A stretch of DNA of 64,000 nucleotides, taken from contig BCIH01000016.1 of the NCBI GenBank assembly GCA_002897115.2, positions 102,215 through 166,214 of the forward strand. Direction: 5' to 3'. Shown piece after piece: positions 10,667-24,790 of this stretch (positions are counted from its first letter, which is position 1; each line of letters opens with the position of its first letter). Source of the stretch: Prototheca cutis (taxonomy: Eukaryota > Chlorophyta > Trebouxiophyceae > Chlorellales > Chlorellaceae). The notes under the pieces are model-generated. The model saw only the letters and a program-made list of their open reading frames with translations, was not told the origin of the DNA and made no database searches. A program made the translations under genes and the position numbers.

Positions 10667-13600
10667 TCATGCCACCTCCACTGGCGCAGCAGCATGCCCA
10701 CCAGCTGACGGTGCCCTGTGCTTTCTCCCCTCAACCACCGCATGGAGTGCGTGCCAGGTTTCAGTGTCCCATGGCGCTGCATGCACCGCCCGTGCACACA
10801 GCCCCGGGCTGTGCGTCAGCGCGCCCATGAACCGGAGCATCCGGGGTGCCAAGCCGCCAGTGACGCTGTCCTCGGCTATCGCAAGGCGCTGCGCCTGAGC
10901 GAGTATCGCACGCACACGCTCCTTGCGTTCGCGCTTGGCCGTGCCATGCTCCACCACTGCAGTCATAACTGCCGCGAGAGAGGACGGCGATTGAGTCAGC
11001 CTCGATGCAGCTGCTAAAGCAGCCTTGGCAGCTGCAAAGTTCGCGCTGCGGCCTGCACCGCCTTGGACCGCACGGTGGAGGTAGGCCGCAGCCTCGGTCA
11101 GCCAGACAGCCGCTTCGATACCAGCAGTGTCGAGAACAGTTGTCCCCGGCGGGCTCGCAAGCTTTGTTCGGCAATGCTCGGTTACGACTAGGGCGCCATC
11201 GATGTCACCGCGGTCGAGGAAGGCCTCAGTCACCCGGAGCAGCAGCCGGACGGCCGGTGCAATGTCCAAAGTCGCTGTGCGTTCTAGCACACGCTTGATC
11301 TCACCAGCAGGAAATGCGCCATTGTGTTGAAGCATGCCGTCTATATCGAGCGCAGCCGACAGCTGCGCGGGAAGCTGGGAGGCCCCGCTATTTGTTTCTT
11401 TATGCAGGCAAGTGCCCTGTGCCCTCCGCAGGGCGGCCTGCGCCTGTTCGAACCGGCCTGTGGCCCACAGGGCCCTGCCCAGCGTGCACAGCGCATCTGA
11501 TGTCGGGGAGCGCTCGCTGGAATTCGTAGGCAAAGGCCCTGCCGGTTGCGCGGAGCTCATGGCGGCCGCGCGCACAGCATCCTTTGCCGCGGCGACTGCA
11601 GCAACACTATCGCCACAGGCGAGTGCGAGCTCGGCCTCGCAGACGAGCACCGCTGACGGACAGCTCCCGGCCCGCTCCAGCGCGGCTTTGGCACCCCGGC
11701 ACCAGGCCCTGGCCGCCTTGGACTCTTTCAGATCGGCCGGTGGGATCGTGACTGAATCCCCATGCACTCGGTCCAGTGCCAGTTGCGTTGCCAGGACAGC
11801 ACAGCCTTCCCAGCTCTCGGCTGCCCCCCGCCCAGCGGGGCTGCCGTGGATCGATCGAGCCATCTCCCGCAGCTGCCGGCGAAGTGCCGACCGCACCGAT
11901 GCTGGGGGCAGCGCCAGCAGCGCCCGAGTGACGGTGTGGTGACGCATCCGGGCAACAAAGGAGTCTGACTGAGGGTGATTGTGGGGCTCCGCGGTGTCGA
12001 CCAAGATGGTAAGACCAGGGTTCTTATCGTTGCTGCCACAAGTGCTGTGGAGGTGGCGCCCGGAAGACCGCGTATATTCTCCTGAACCCGGCACCTCCAG
12101 CAGCAACTCGCTCACCGCCCTGGCTCGGCTTCGGTTGGCTGCCAGCGCCGACATCCCCACCGCACAGCGGAGCGCCGCAGAGCACGGATGGCTGTGCAGC
12201 GCCGCAGCGCACCGCCGCGCCACAAACATCCCACATCTGGGCGGTGCAGTTGGCGTGTCGTCCCTGGCTGCGTTCTGCGCCGAGCAATTGCCGTCTGCCG
12301 CTTCCACCGCCGCCGCGACACCTCGGAGCAAAGCAAGGGCCGCCATGCAGGCACTGCCTCTCGGTTCACCATTCCCAAAGGCCTTTGCAGCACCACCAGC
12401 AGCACGCTCCAGGTCATGCACCTTGGCTTCCTGGCCCTTTTGCGCGGCGCAGACGCCAGCATGAACCCAGAGCTCGTCGCTGAGTTTGCAAAGTTTCAAG
12501 TTGAAGCCTCCAGCAGCTCGGTCAGCACCCTCAAGTCGTGTCAGACGCGGCAGGATGGTGTCCATCATGACCTCCAATACGTCTGGCCGAGAGCGTGTCA
12601 TTGCCCCTGGCTCTGAGGCTCCTTCCGCAGTGACCTGAGGTTCTTCACGAGTGCTGGCCATGCAAAGCAGACCCTTGCCAACCACCAAGAGATCCGGCTT
12701 GGTCTCCGCCTGGTGCCAGGCAGCATAGTAGTAATCAAATGCCTGGGCGTCGTCGCCACAGCAGTCTGCCAGGCAGAGCTTGGCAGCGACGCAGGTTATC
12801 ATAACTGTGTCAGTGGTGGAGTGCAGCGAGGAGCAGGTCGGGTTGGCATTGATGACGATGATCATCCGGGGAGATCTGACATCTCTCGGGCTTGTGTTCA
12901 ATTTCTCCTCCGCTATCGCTGTAGCGATAGAAGGCACCTCCCCTCCCCTCCCCTCCCCCTCCAAAGAAACACCCGCCCGCCCATACAGTCACCATACACA
13001 GACAGACCTTCGTCCAGGGCGCGTTGTTCTTCAGCTGATCTGGCCGGCAGGGAATGGAAGTGCCCGCTGCTGCCCTCCACCTCAATGCTGCCCGTCTGCA
13101 ACATCTCAAACGCCCGGGTCAAATCTCCCATGCCCACATACAGTCTTGCAGCGACTACGGACAGCTCTGCGGCAAGCTGCCAGCGCCCCGCCAGTCGTGC
13201 CATGGCCAGGGCAGCAGCGCCGGCCTCCAGCGCCAGCCGGCTGCCGCCCACGGCCTGCCAGGCGATGGCGGCTGCCGCCTGGCTTCCGGGGTCCAACGGT
13301 CGCAAGGCTGCCCCGCGCAGCGCCGGCGCCAGCACCGAAGTGCCATCACCGCCGTCTCCGTCCAGCAAAGAAAGAACGGCAAATTGCGACTGCACGAGGG
13401 CATCGATTCCCAGGGCCGAGCCTAGGCGTAGCAGTTTAAGCTGCTGTCGGCGCGTAGCCGCTGTGTCCGGGTCAAATGCACCAACGACCCCCGCCATCGC
13501 AGCCCACACCGAGCCCGACGCCGCGCCGTGCATCCGAGCGGAAGCCAGCGCCGCCTCGGCTGCGCCGCGCTTCCCTCCCGCGACGTAGGCGTGTGCCAGT

Positions 13601-15367
13601 GCCGTCCAGGTCTGAGCGTCGGAAGGTTCGAGCTGCAGCGACCGTGCCAGCGCATACTGCGCCTTCTGGAAGTTCTCCGCCGCGCTGTAACAGCAGCCCA
13701 GCAGCGCCCATGCACTTGAGGAGGCCGGGCTTCTCCGGAGCGACTCCAAAAGCCTGGATTCAGCTGTTTGTAGGGTCACAGCTCGCTGACTCATGATGGC
13801 TTCGTATGCTCTGCTAGAAACCGGAAGTGCCTGGCCCAGTTCCTGCAACAGCTTTGCTTGCACCAGCGCCGCCAGCGCCTCATCATCGGTTGCTGCATTC
13901 CTGAGTAATAGCTGCTGTTCGGTTGTGGTAGCAGCGTTGTCTGAGACACCATCAGCTCCTTGGTCATGCAAACGCAAAGCACGGGCATAGGCCTCCCGGG
14001 CCCCCCTGACCGCAGCCAGCCGGCCCAGCGCCTCGTTAAACTGGGGGCCTATAATTTCCGGGATGCCCACTGCCTGCACCAGCCGTGCTACCATATCGGT
14101 ATTATTATCGTCGGGGCTTGTGGCTCTGCTTTCAAACCAGTCTCCTACTGGCGCGACGTGCTGGTGCTCCAGGAGGACATCGCCGAGCAGTTTCCAGCCA
14201 GCTTCCAGGTCGGGCCACGCAGCCGTGCACCGCCGCGCGAGGCCGGCAGCCTCTCCTATTGCCATTGTCGTCTTGCCTGGACAAGGTTTTTTTCCATGCG
14301 AGCTGTTGGCATATGATCCAGCAGCAATTGCGTGCAACCATCCCAGACACAGGACCTAAAACTAATTCAAAAAAGAACACTACAACTACTGCCACCATTC
14401 CTCACCGAGGACACCGTCGGCCAAATGAAGTTTAGCTTGGAAAAGCAACGCACGGCCGAGACCCAGCAACACTGGCGGGTAGTCGGCGGCTTCCTTTTCC
14501 CTGCCCTCTGTTAATACCGCAAAAGCGAGGCGGTAGTCGGCGACCGCAGCGTCCACTTGGCCGTCGCCCAGCGCCAGCTCGGCAGCCCGCACACGAGCCA
14601 GCAGGCGCGAGGGTTCGGTCTCCAGGGCCCTTTGGAAAGCGCGGCGGGCACCTCCCCGTCGGCCCTGGCCCTCAAACGCCATGCCCAGTGCCTCCCATCC
14701 CCCGGCATCACCAGGCGCCGCACGCAGCAGTGCCTGGAAATGGGGCACCGCTGCATCGTAAGCCTGTTGTTCGAGATCCAGCATACCTGCCAGTACAATG
14801 GGTGGACAACAGAAAGGCTGATTTGCTGACCGAGTTGCTGCAATAAAAAGAACTCTGACGCCCAGCCGTCACTAGTTGCCACCACAAATAGTAGTATGAT
14901 GCTGACCCGAGCTGCAATTCCCAAAAGAAGCACCCGTGCATGGATCACGGACCGAGCTTTCGGTGCGCCCACAGCGCCGCTGGGGCCCGGGTGGCCACGC
15001 CGACACAGAGCAACCGGAGGTTGTCGTGCTTCCCTTCCTGGACCAGCACTCGGCAGAGGCCCTCCCCTGCGTGGCAAGGGAATACAGAGGGGCCCTTGAG
15101 TCACACGTTTGTAGAGTTACATGTGTGCCACGAGATGGCGAGGGCCCTGGTTGTGACGACGAGAGGGTCCGGGCCAGTACCAAGGGGCATGGGGAGAGAG
15201 CATGTAAGAGGGGCTGGCTGCGGGAGCGGTGTCCCAGTCGAAGCATTTACCACTCTCAGGCCATTTGCTAGGAGAAAGTCAGGCTAGCTGGTGCTTGGCA
15301 ACAAGGCATACAAGACGACTGGCGCTGCTGGTGGTGCTGCCGCGGGGGGGGGGGGGGGGTTGGGGGG

Positions 15368-15445
<78 letters not shown>

Positions 15446-18400
15446 ACTGCGGGAGCTTGGAGACTCTCTCGTCACAGGAGACGATAGGGCCCACCACAAG
15501 CCGCAGGCAGCACAGTCACGACAAGAACAAAAATTGCCGCAGTCCACAGTCCCTCAATGGAGTTTTCATTCCGGATGTGTGAAAAGGCATGGCGGCACAC
15601 TTGTGCAGCATCATGGGCGCGTGCAGGCGAGTGTGTCCGTTGCAATGGGTGCGCGAGCACCGCCGTCGATCTGGGAACAGCCGAGCGATCAGACTGGCCC
15701 TTGAGAGCATGCCGGTGGGAATCCAAGGTCCCCAGGGCCCTACTCCACCAGCACACTGAACTCCAACCAGAGGCTCAGCTCGTGGCTTCCCAGCTGAACA
15801 AGAGGAACCATCCGGCCGGGGTCCAGTAGCGGGGACTTCCCGGAAGCACCGCTGCCATGCTCTCCCGATGCGCAGGTCGTCGCACCATGTACCGCCCGGG
15901 GACGCCGGTCGGGCAGTCCAGTCCCAATCCGGGCTCCATCATGGGCGCGGCCATTGAGAATGTACAAAAAGAAAGCATGACAACAAATCAGCCCCCACAT
16001 GCGGAAGAACATAAAACACACGTGCGTAGGTGTGTGTGTGTTGGGGGGGTTCAACAAAGAGGGTGGCAATCCTGCCCACCTCCTCCCCAGCCACCTGAGA
16101 CAACAGAGGAACCCAAACTAGGAGGAAAAAGGAGCACGCCCCCCGAGTGGAGTCAGTCGGAATGTTGCTCGGGATACCCCTTCATTCTGAACACCCCCAG
16201 TTTATCTATCCCTCGCGAGCGATTCGCAGAATATCCTCGGGCACACCTGCCGTGTCGAGCTCCGGGTCGAGGGCAAGCGCCTTTTTGAAGCAGCGCGCGG
16301 CCTGCTCTGGCGCGTGCTCGACGTCGAGGAAGTAGCGCCCCAGCCCGGCGAGGGCGGTGCCCTGGAAATGGCCCTCGGCACGTGCGGCTTCGAGAAACTC
16401 GTGGTAGGCATACTGACGTTCGCGGCGGTACCGCCCCCGCATGGCCCAGTACACCTCGCCCAGCCGCGCGTGGTGCTCGCCCAGTTGCGAGTCGGTCACA
16501 TACACACCCGGCTCTCTCGCGGCACGGACCGCGGCTTCCAGATGCTCCCGCGCGCCGTGCAGGTCGCCGTCTCCAAACAACAACCAGCCGTAGTCGGCGT
16601 GAGCCCAGTGCTCCCCCGGCCCCCGGCCCATCGCGGCCTTGCCCAGGATACGCTCGTACTGGGCCTTGGCAGCGGCGCGTTCACCCCTTGCCAGAGCTAC
16701 CAAAGCCAGCCCCCTTAATGCTTGCTGGTGCACGGAGACGGGCGCGGCGCCCGACAACGCGGCAAAGGCCGGCTCGCCTTCAGTGACCCAGCCCGTCAGC
16801 ACCCGGAAATGGGCTTCGGCTTCGTCCAACCGACCCAGGCGGCGCAAGGATTTCGCGAGCACCAAACGAAGACCGAGCGCGATTTGAGCCAAGGCCTCAT
16901 GTCCGGCTTCGCGCCGCGCAGTCAGCCAGTGCAGGCCCCGCAGGGCCGCCTCGCGCGCTGCGTCGTACTCGCGGTTTTCGTACTCCAGCTCCGCCAGCGC
17001 CTTCCAGGCCGTCGCACAGACGAGACGGTCGGGGTCACGGGCTGCAGAACGCAACAGCGATGCCAGCTCCCGCCTCGTCGACTGGGGCACCGCCACCATG
17101 CCGTCGCCGACGCTGCGCCGGCGGAGCATGAGCGCCAGGCACGCCTGGGCATTGGGGTTATCGGGGAAACGGTGCATGAACCGCCGCGCAAAGTTCTCCA
17201 GCGCCGCAATGACCGCATGAGAGACCGCCGTGTCGTACGCGCCCGGCTCCGCGCCGAGCGCTGCCGCCCCCTGCTGGCCGCCGTCAGCATGATGAATCGC
17301 ACCGGCGGCAGTGCCGGCGGCGCCAAGAGCACCACCAAGCCCCCTGGTGGGGCTGCCAGTGGCAATACCCCCCTCAAAGCCACCACTGCCCATCGGCGCA
17401 GCGTTGGTGACATCGTCGGCCACAGGAATCGTGGGGTGCACGTGCGCGGCAGTGCCGCCCTTGACTTCTTCTTCTTCCTCCAGCAGCCAGATGGCAGACT
17501 CGAAGGGCAATGCACTGGACCCACCTGCCCCCGCGGGGCAGGTCAGCGCCCAGCACTCGCGGAGGGCCGCCCGCCGCGCGCCCTGGCGCTCGGCGCTGCG
17601 CGGCGGCGCGGTGAACACGCGGCGCAGACTTCGACGAAGCAGCTCGTCAAAGTAGCGTGTGTACCGCGCTGCCAGGGGGGCCTCCGCGCAGATGGCCCGC
17701 AGCGCGTCTAAAAGGGGGGTCCCGCCTGTAAGCGGGGCGGCGGCCGACGCCGCATCACTGCACGCTGCGTGGCCCTGCTCCCTCACAGCCTCCGCCGCGG
17801 CTGCCAACTCTGTCAGGACGTCGCGGCGCAGCGCCTCAGCCGACGGCGCCGGCGCGGCCGTTGCGTCACGGCAGTCCGCGCGGGACTCGGTCTCGGCCAG
17901 TGCCCGCGCCAAGCGCTCCCTCACCATCTCTTCAACCCGCGCATCGTGGGCCTTGAGTTCAAGGTCGGCCTGCCGACAGCGCAACTCCAGCCGCTCGTCC
18001 GCAAACAGGTCGCCAACAGACAGCTGGCGAGCCACATGCGCCGCGGCGCCCGACCAGTCCCCACGAGATGCCAGTGCCTCCGCCAGCGCTGCGTGCGCGT
18101 CAAACCGGGGGCCCGTTGCGTTCTCGGGCAGGACGGACAGCTGTGTTAGTTTTTTGTGGTGGTGGGTGTGAGATGGGGTGCATTCGTAGGAGTCCAATGG
18201 TGATGGTGGAGGACGAAGCCTTGGGTGGAGCAAAATAAAAAGGTGTGGGCCCCAAGCACACATCCGGCATCCCGGCCAAACAAACGCCAGTGCAGGAGGG
18301 GTCTAATCGAGATACACTGTGTGAGCACTAGAGGTATGGGCTTGCTAGACCCGAGCTAGGCTTCTGCATGTCAGGTCAACACCAAACGGCTGCCCACTCT

Positions 18401-18861
18401 ACTGAGTGTTCCCTTTGCAAAACTCCCACAACCACACGCGCGGGTACCAGCTTTTCGTTGGCTTCAACGACCAACGCCTCGTTCTTCTGGGCTTTGGCAA
18501 GCTCGGCAAGGGCTTTCCAGGCCTCGGGCCGGTCGGGCGCCGCAGCCGTGGCCCGACGGTACGCCTCCAGCGCCTGATCGCCCCTGCCCGCCGCGCTGGC
18601 GACCTCGCCACCCGTCCTGCTCGGTCACAACATGGGAAAGGGTACATGACATGCACATGAACATGGCTCTCGCTGTTTCCATATCCCCGATCAGCCCAGC
18701 TCCCATGACGCAGGCATCCGGGCCCCGGAAACGGACATGAGGGCATCATAGGACTTCGGGTCAGCCTTCAGAGCTGCCTGCACATGCGAGCGTGCGGCCT
18801 TGTAGTCATTGGATTCAAGCGCGGCCTTGGCAGCTTCCAAGCTCGCCCCGACGTCCGCCAT
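10667..18861 (-). CDS. SKI3: SKI3/TTC37-like TPR scaffold of the Ski complex
   Basis: Large tetratricopeptide-repeat protein that scaffolds the Ski2-Ski3-Ski8 helicase complex feeding mRNA to the cytoplasmic exosome. Exons on the minus strand: 18861-18737, 18616-18448, 18140-16247, 15066-14953, 14786-14406, 14276-13008 and 12804-10667. They join in phase to about 2,029 residues. The ATG at 18861 starts MADVGASLEAAKAALES, matching the N-terminal TPR of the family. Typical TPR helices follow: GDQALEAYRRATAAAPDRPE, ARCFKKALALDPELDTAG, YDAAVPHFQALLRAAPGD and WKLLGDVLLEHQH. The exon 15066-14953 (LCRVLVQEGKHDNL...) bridges two large exons and supports one gene, not two. The intron 16246-15067 holds a 75-G run. 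The frame that carries on past the 16247 donor soon meets a stop, which could mislead a gene caller into ending the gene there. Confidence 0.85.
15344..15443 (+). repeat. G-run cluster with 75 uninterrupted G, inside a SKI3 intron
   Basis: 16 G (15344-15359), a short interruption, then 75 G from 15369 to 15443. It lies in the intron between exons ending at 16247 and starting at 15066, so the transcript carries a C run upstream of the acceptor. Apparent polyglycine and polyproline frames here are artefacts of the homopolymer. Confidence 0.92.
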
Positions 18862-19320
18862 GGGCAATCGCTGCTGCCCAAGGATCACTCCTGCACCGCC
18901 ATCCAGGGTAAGGGTCCCTTGGACGATGGCTCGATGAGCAAATCCTCTCTTTCGTATGAAATCGGGATGGAAAAAATGGTGCAATCTATGGGAGGTCTGA
19001 CGCACCCAGGGTTTTCGGCGTGGGTTCCTGACAAGTGTGTGTGGGATGTCCGTGCACAAACGCAGACGGACAGTCTCCCTGGCTCCTTATGGTCTCGTGG
19101 GCATGCAGGTCTTCACACAGAGGCCTGGATATTTCTCTGATGTCAAAATTGCTGACTTACATGCCGACCACTACTATACAAGGAAAAACTGGTTGCCATA
19201 CTGGTGTCAACGCTCGTACATTCAGGGGAAGATACAATGGCTCTCGGGTGGCGCTGACCCGGCCGTGGGAGGTTCCCTGGGTTTCGAGCGCCCCCCCCCC
19301 AGCTGGCATCCGTGCACAGC
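18862..19320. other. Intergenic upstream of SKI3
   Basis: Between the SKI3 start and the REEP stop, both on the minus strand. It should contain the SKI3 promoter and the REEP 3' end. Nothing else is recognised. Confidence 0.55.
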
Positions 19321-20249
19321 CTAGGACAGGGCCCCCAGGCTCGGCCGCCGCATGAGCCACTCGAGGAACGGAACTTGGGCAGCCAGGGTCTGCGCGTTCT
19401 TCTCCAGGAGCGCCAGCGCTGGGCTCCTGCAGATGGCCCTGAGCTGTGCTAAAAACATCTCCGCCACGGGGGCGGCCTTGCGGTAGCCGGGGAGAAACAG
19501 GTCCCAACACAGCCGGGAAGCACCCTGCAAGCGGTGTGCCAATATCAGTCAGCGGGTCACTGAGCACGACTTGCAATGCCATGCCACGGTGCCATGCAAG
19601 GTTGAGTGGAGCATTCCATCACTGCATGCATGCTTCCCAGCAATACCCCCATTCAGCCAGTGCCGCACCTCGAATCGCGGCAGCTGGAGCCAAAGGAGGA
19701 AGGCAAACTTCAGTGCATGGTAGTACGGGGTCCTGCATGGTCATGTGTATTGTGGGACATGTGTCATGCACATTGATGGTCGCAGAATATTGCAGTGTTC
19801 TATTGCAGCGTCCAATAATCCCCTTAGATGCCCATCTGCTTTCTGCTGCCTGGGCGTGGCCACGGAATCGACCATCCTGCCCCCAACCACCCTGCTTGCC
19901 AGGGGATGGCCCGGGACAGGACCATTTCCGCGACAGAGAGCGTCCCCAGGCATGCCCAGAACTTGAGCCAGCGCCTGCACTCCGCGGCGTTCTTGACCCG
20001 GTCCAGCTCAGTCTCCGGCGTGGCGTCCAGCGTCTTTAGCGTGGCATAGGTCGGGTACACCAAGCCCGCCAGCAGGCTGCAGGGGCATGGAGATATAGCA
20101 CAATAATTGCCTTCTCCAAGCAAATGCACCGGGTGCTGTGGATCCCAACTCGGGCCGTACCAGGCGCCGCGGCCGATGGTGGAATTGTAGGGTTGCAAGA
20201 TCACTTGCAGCCCCAATTCCGTCGCTACGGGAGAGAAGAGCATGGACAT
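19321..20249 (-). CDS. REEP/HVA22/YOP1 (TB2/DP1 domain) ER-shaping membrane protein
   Basis: Hairpin membrane protein that shapes tubular endoplasmic reticulum. Modelled exons: 20249-20161, 20076-19900, 19732-19669 and 19524-19321, giving 177 residues, normal for the family. The TB2/DP1 domain starts at LLAGLVYPTYATLKTLDA, continues through ECRRWLKFWACLGTLSVAEM and has the signature PYYHALKFAFLLWLQLP. It ends GASRLCWDLFLPGYRK. The intron 19899-19733 must use a GC donor (tg|GCAAGC) to restore the conserved W-T-P-Y-Y junction. The start is less certain: a strong acceptor at about 20273 suggests a 5' untranslated exon or a longer N-terminus. Confidence 0.85.
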
Positions 20250-20543
20250 GCCGTGCGTGCGATGGGCCTGCAAAACAAAATGATTACAGAACAATAATAA
20301 AAATTCTCTTGAGTGATGGTGTAACGTCCAGTAGGCTTTGGCACCGCGCATGCGTTTCATCATCGCCGAAAGTGTGCGGGGGGTCCCTCGGGTCGGGGGG
20401 TTGAGCACCATTTCGAGTTTGGAAAGTGATCGATTGCGAACTTGCAGGCCACAGATGCACATCCCGGTTCCATGTCCAGCAGCCCACATCATAATTCTCT
20501 CAACAAAAATACGAATGGTGTAACGTTCTCGGCTGGATTCAGA

Positions 20544-21505
20544 ATGGCACGGGGACCCTCGGCGTATTTCCTCTACGCCGAGGCTGTTCGGCAGGAGGTG
20601 CATGCGCAGTTGCAAGCGGCACACCCCGGAGGCAAAGTGTCCGTAGCCGCTGTGGGGAGGGCCATTGGCGAGAGATGGCAGGCATTGACGGAAGAGGAGA
20701 AACAAGTCTACAAGTCTCTGGCCGCTGAGAGAGCAGCAGGTGTGTGTGGGGGAAAGGCTGGCTTCGGTACCGGCCAAGAGACTGGCCAGCTGGCGATCGC
20801 AGCTTTGCATTTCCTGCATCTGCAAAGAGCATGATGATGATAGCCCCTGCGAAACGCACGCTTTCCTCCATCCCTCGATCATGCGCATCATTGCAGCTCT
20901 GGTGGCGGGTGCGGCGGAGGAAGGCGGGAGCCTCAACGGCGACTCTGAGGCGGCCGAAGCCCCCGGTGACACAGCCACCGCCTCTGGCTCCGCCAGCTTG
21001 CCGCTCGGGCTCGTGAAGAAGACCATGCTCATGGACGCTGAGGTGACGAGGGTGAGCGCCGAGGGCCTGAAGGCAGTCGCTGCGGCTGCTGAGGCGTTCG
21101 TGGGACTGTTGGCGCGGCGGGCGCTGGCCCACGCCACAGCAGACAAACGCAAGAACTTTCGGTTTTCCGACATTCTGGCTGTTGCCAAGCGCGACCGGAG
21201 AGTGATGGAGATGGGACTGCTCGAGGTCCTCCTGGAAGACCCCGCCTTTGCAGAGGTGCGGGACGCACGATGCTGTATGGAGGGGCAGCAGGCATTCCCC
21301 AGCACATGGATCTAGGAGGTCCCTTTTCCACCATCCGTAACCCCGCACACGACACCGAAACATGCAGGTCAGGAGAACAGCGCTCGATGCTGGAGATGGA
21401 AGAGCAAAGGCCCCGAAAGCAAGCGCACCCACGGAAGACCTGGAGGATCTGGGCATGCGCCGGCTCACTGCCTTCTTCCCCACGCCGGCTGTGGCGGCAA
21501 GCTGA
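20544..21505 (+). CDS. HMG-box plus CBF/NF-Y-type histone-fold fusion protein
   Basis: Three exons (20544-20739, 20897-21255, 21368-21505) encode 230 residues in phase. Residues 1 to about 65 form an HMG box (GPSAYFLYAEAVRQEV, AIGERWQALTEEEKQVYKSL), a DNA-bending fold. After an acidic linker, residues about 105-185 form a histone fold of the NF-YC/POLE4/CHRAC type (LPLGLVKKTMLMDAEVTRVS, RKNFRFSDILAVAKRD). The last exon ends MRRLTAFFPTP, resembling a degenerate PCNA-interacting (PIP) motif. The fold class suggests a nuclear chromatin or replication role. A histone fold of this class normally pairs with an NF-YB/POLE3-like partner, not present here. The domain assignments are solid; the function is inference. 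Confidence 0.85.
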
Positions 21506-21887
21506 ACCCTTTCTAGAGAAGGAATTCTGCCAGTTTCATTCATGTAGTATCTTATGCAGCATCTCTTTTAGGGGACAGCAGAAAAGCCCATGGATGTTGC
21601 AGATGGCCAGTTCCGGCTTGTTTTGGTTGTGCCCCGGAACGGTCGTTGGGTTAGGGCAAACTTCCACCTGCGGCTCGGAAGCGAAAGAAATGCATGCCCG
21701 CAAACACCAATCGTCACAAAAGCGCAGGAAAGATCCGACAAACCAAAAGATACTCTATGGCTGCATATATTTCAAAGCCGTACTCAGCTTTGTTGGGCGT
21801 GGAGTAGACCTACTCGGGAGGCCCCCCCGTTCCGCTCGGGTCAGAGCTTGGTTGAGGGCCTCCCCAGGACCCTCTCCCTGGGCGGCA
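21506..21887. other. Intergenic, upstream of tryptophanyl-tRNA synthetase
   Basis: Between two plus-strand genes. It should contain the 3' end of the HMG/histone-fold gene and the synthetase promoter. No other feature is recognised. Confidence 0.55.
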
Positions 21888-24485
<2,598 letters not shown>

Positions 24486-24790
24486 CCATGCCACCACCTG
24501 GAATGCAACAGGACCAAGAGTGAGTTGGGGGTGGAATGCAGCATGAGGCGGGGCGGATGAGGGACGGGTGAAGGTGCTACTCTCCCAAGTGAAAAAAAAA
24601 TCAAGCAGGCTGCACGACATGGCATGGTGAGGGCAGGCAACAAGAAACAGCGAATGCGTCAAATGGAACTTGGAAGGAGGGAGGGTCCTGGTTCTGGTTC
24701 TTCAAGATGCCAGCAGCAGAATGGTGGCCGGGGGGCCTGGCACCCCGCCCAGCAGGCCTGGCGGCTGGACGCCTACCGCTACGCGGTCGC
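24486..24790. other. Intergenic, convergent 3' ends
   Basis: Between the stops of tryptophanyl-tRNA synthetase (+) and the nucleotide-sugar transporter (-). No gene, RNA or repeat is recognised. Confidence 0.6.

Noticed and set aside
15279..15497. Polyproline and polyglycine reading frames
   Set aside because: They are translations of the 75-base G run and have no independent coding signal.
16206..16247. A gene end (TAG at 16206) splitting SKI3 into two genes
   Set aside because: A GTGTGC donor at 16246 and an acceptor at 15067 join the frames in phase and restore the TPR order, so one gene is better supported.
20284..20487. Minus-strand frame containing CWTWNRDV, recalling the Fanzor RuvC-III motif
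   Set aside because: Only five residues match (WNRDV); the following NAARN and the zinc-ribbon cysteines are missing. It lies in the short spacer between the REEP and HMG/histone-fold genes, so chance is the simpler explanation.
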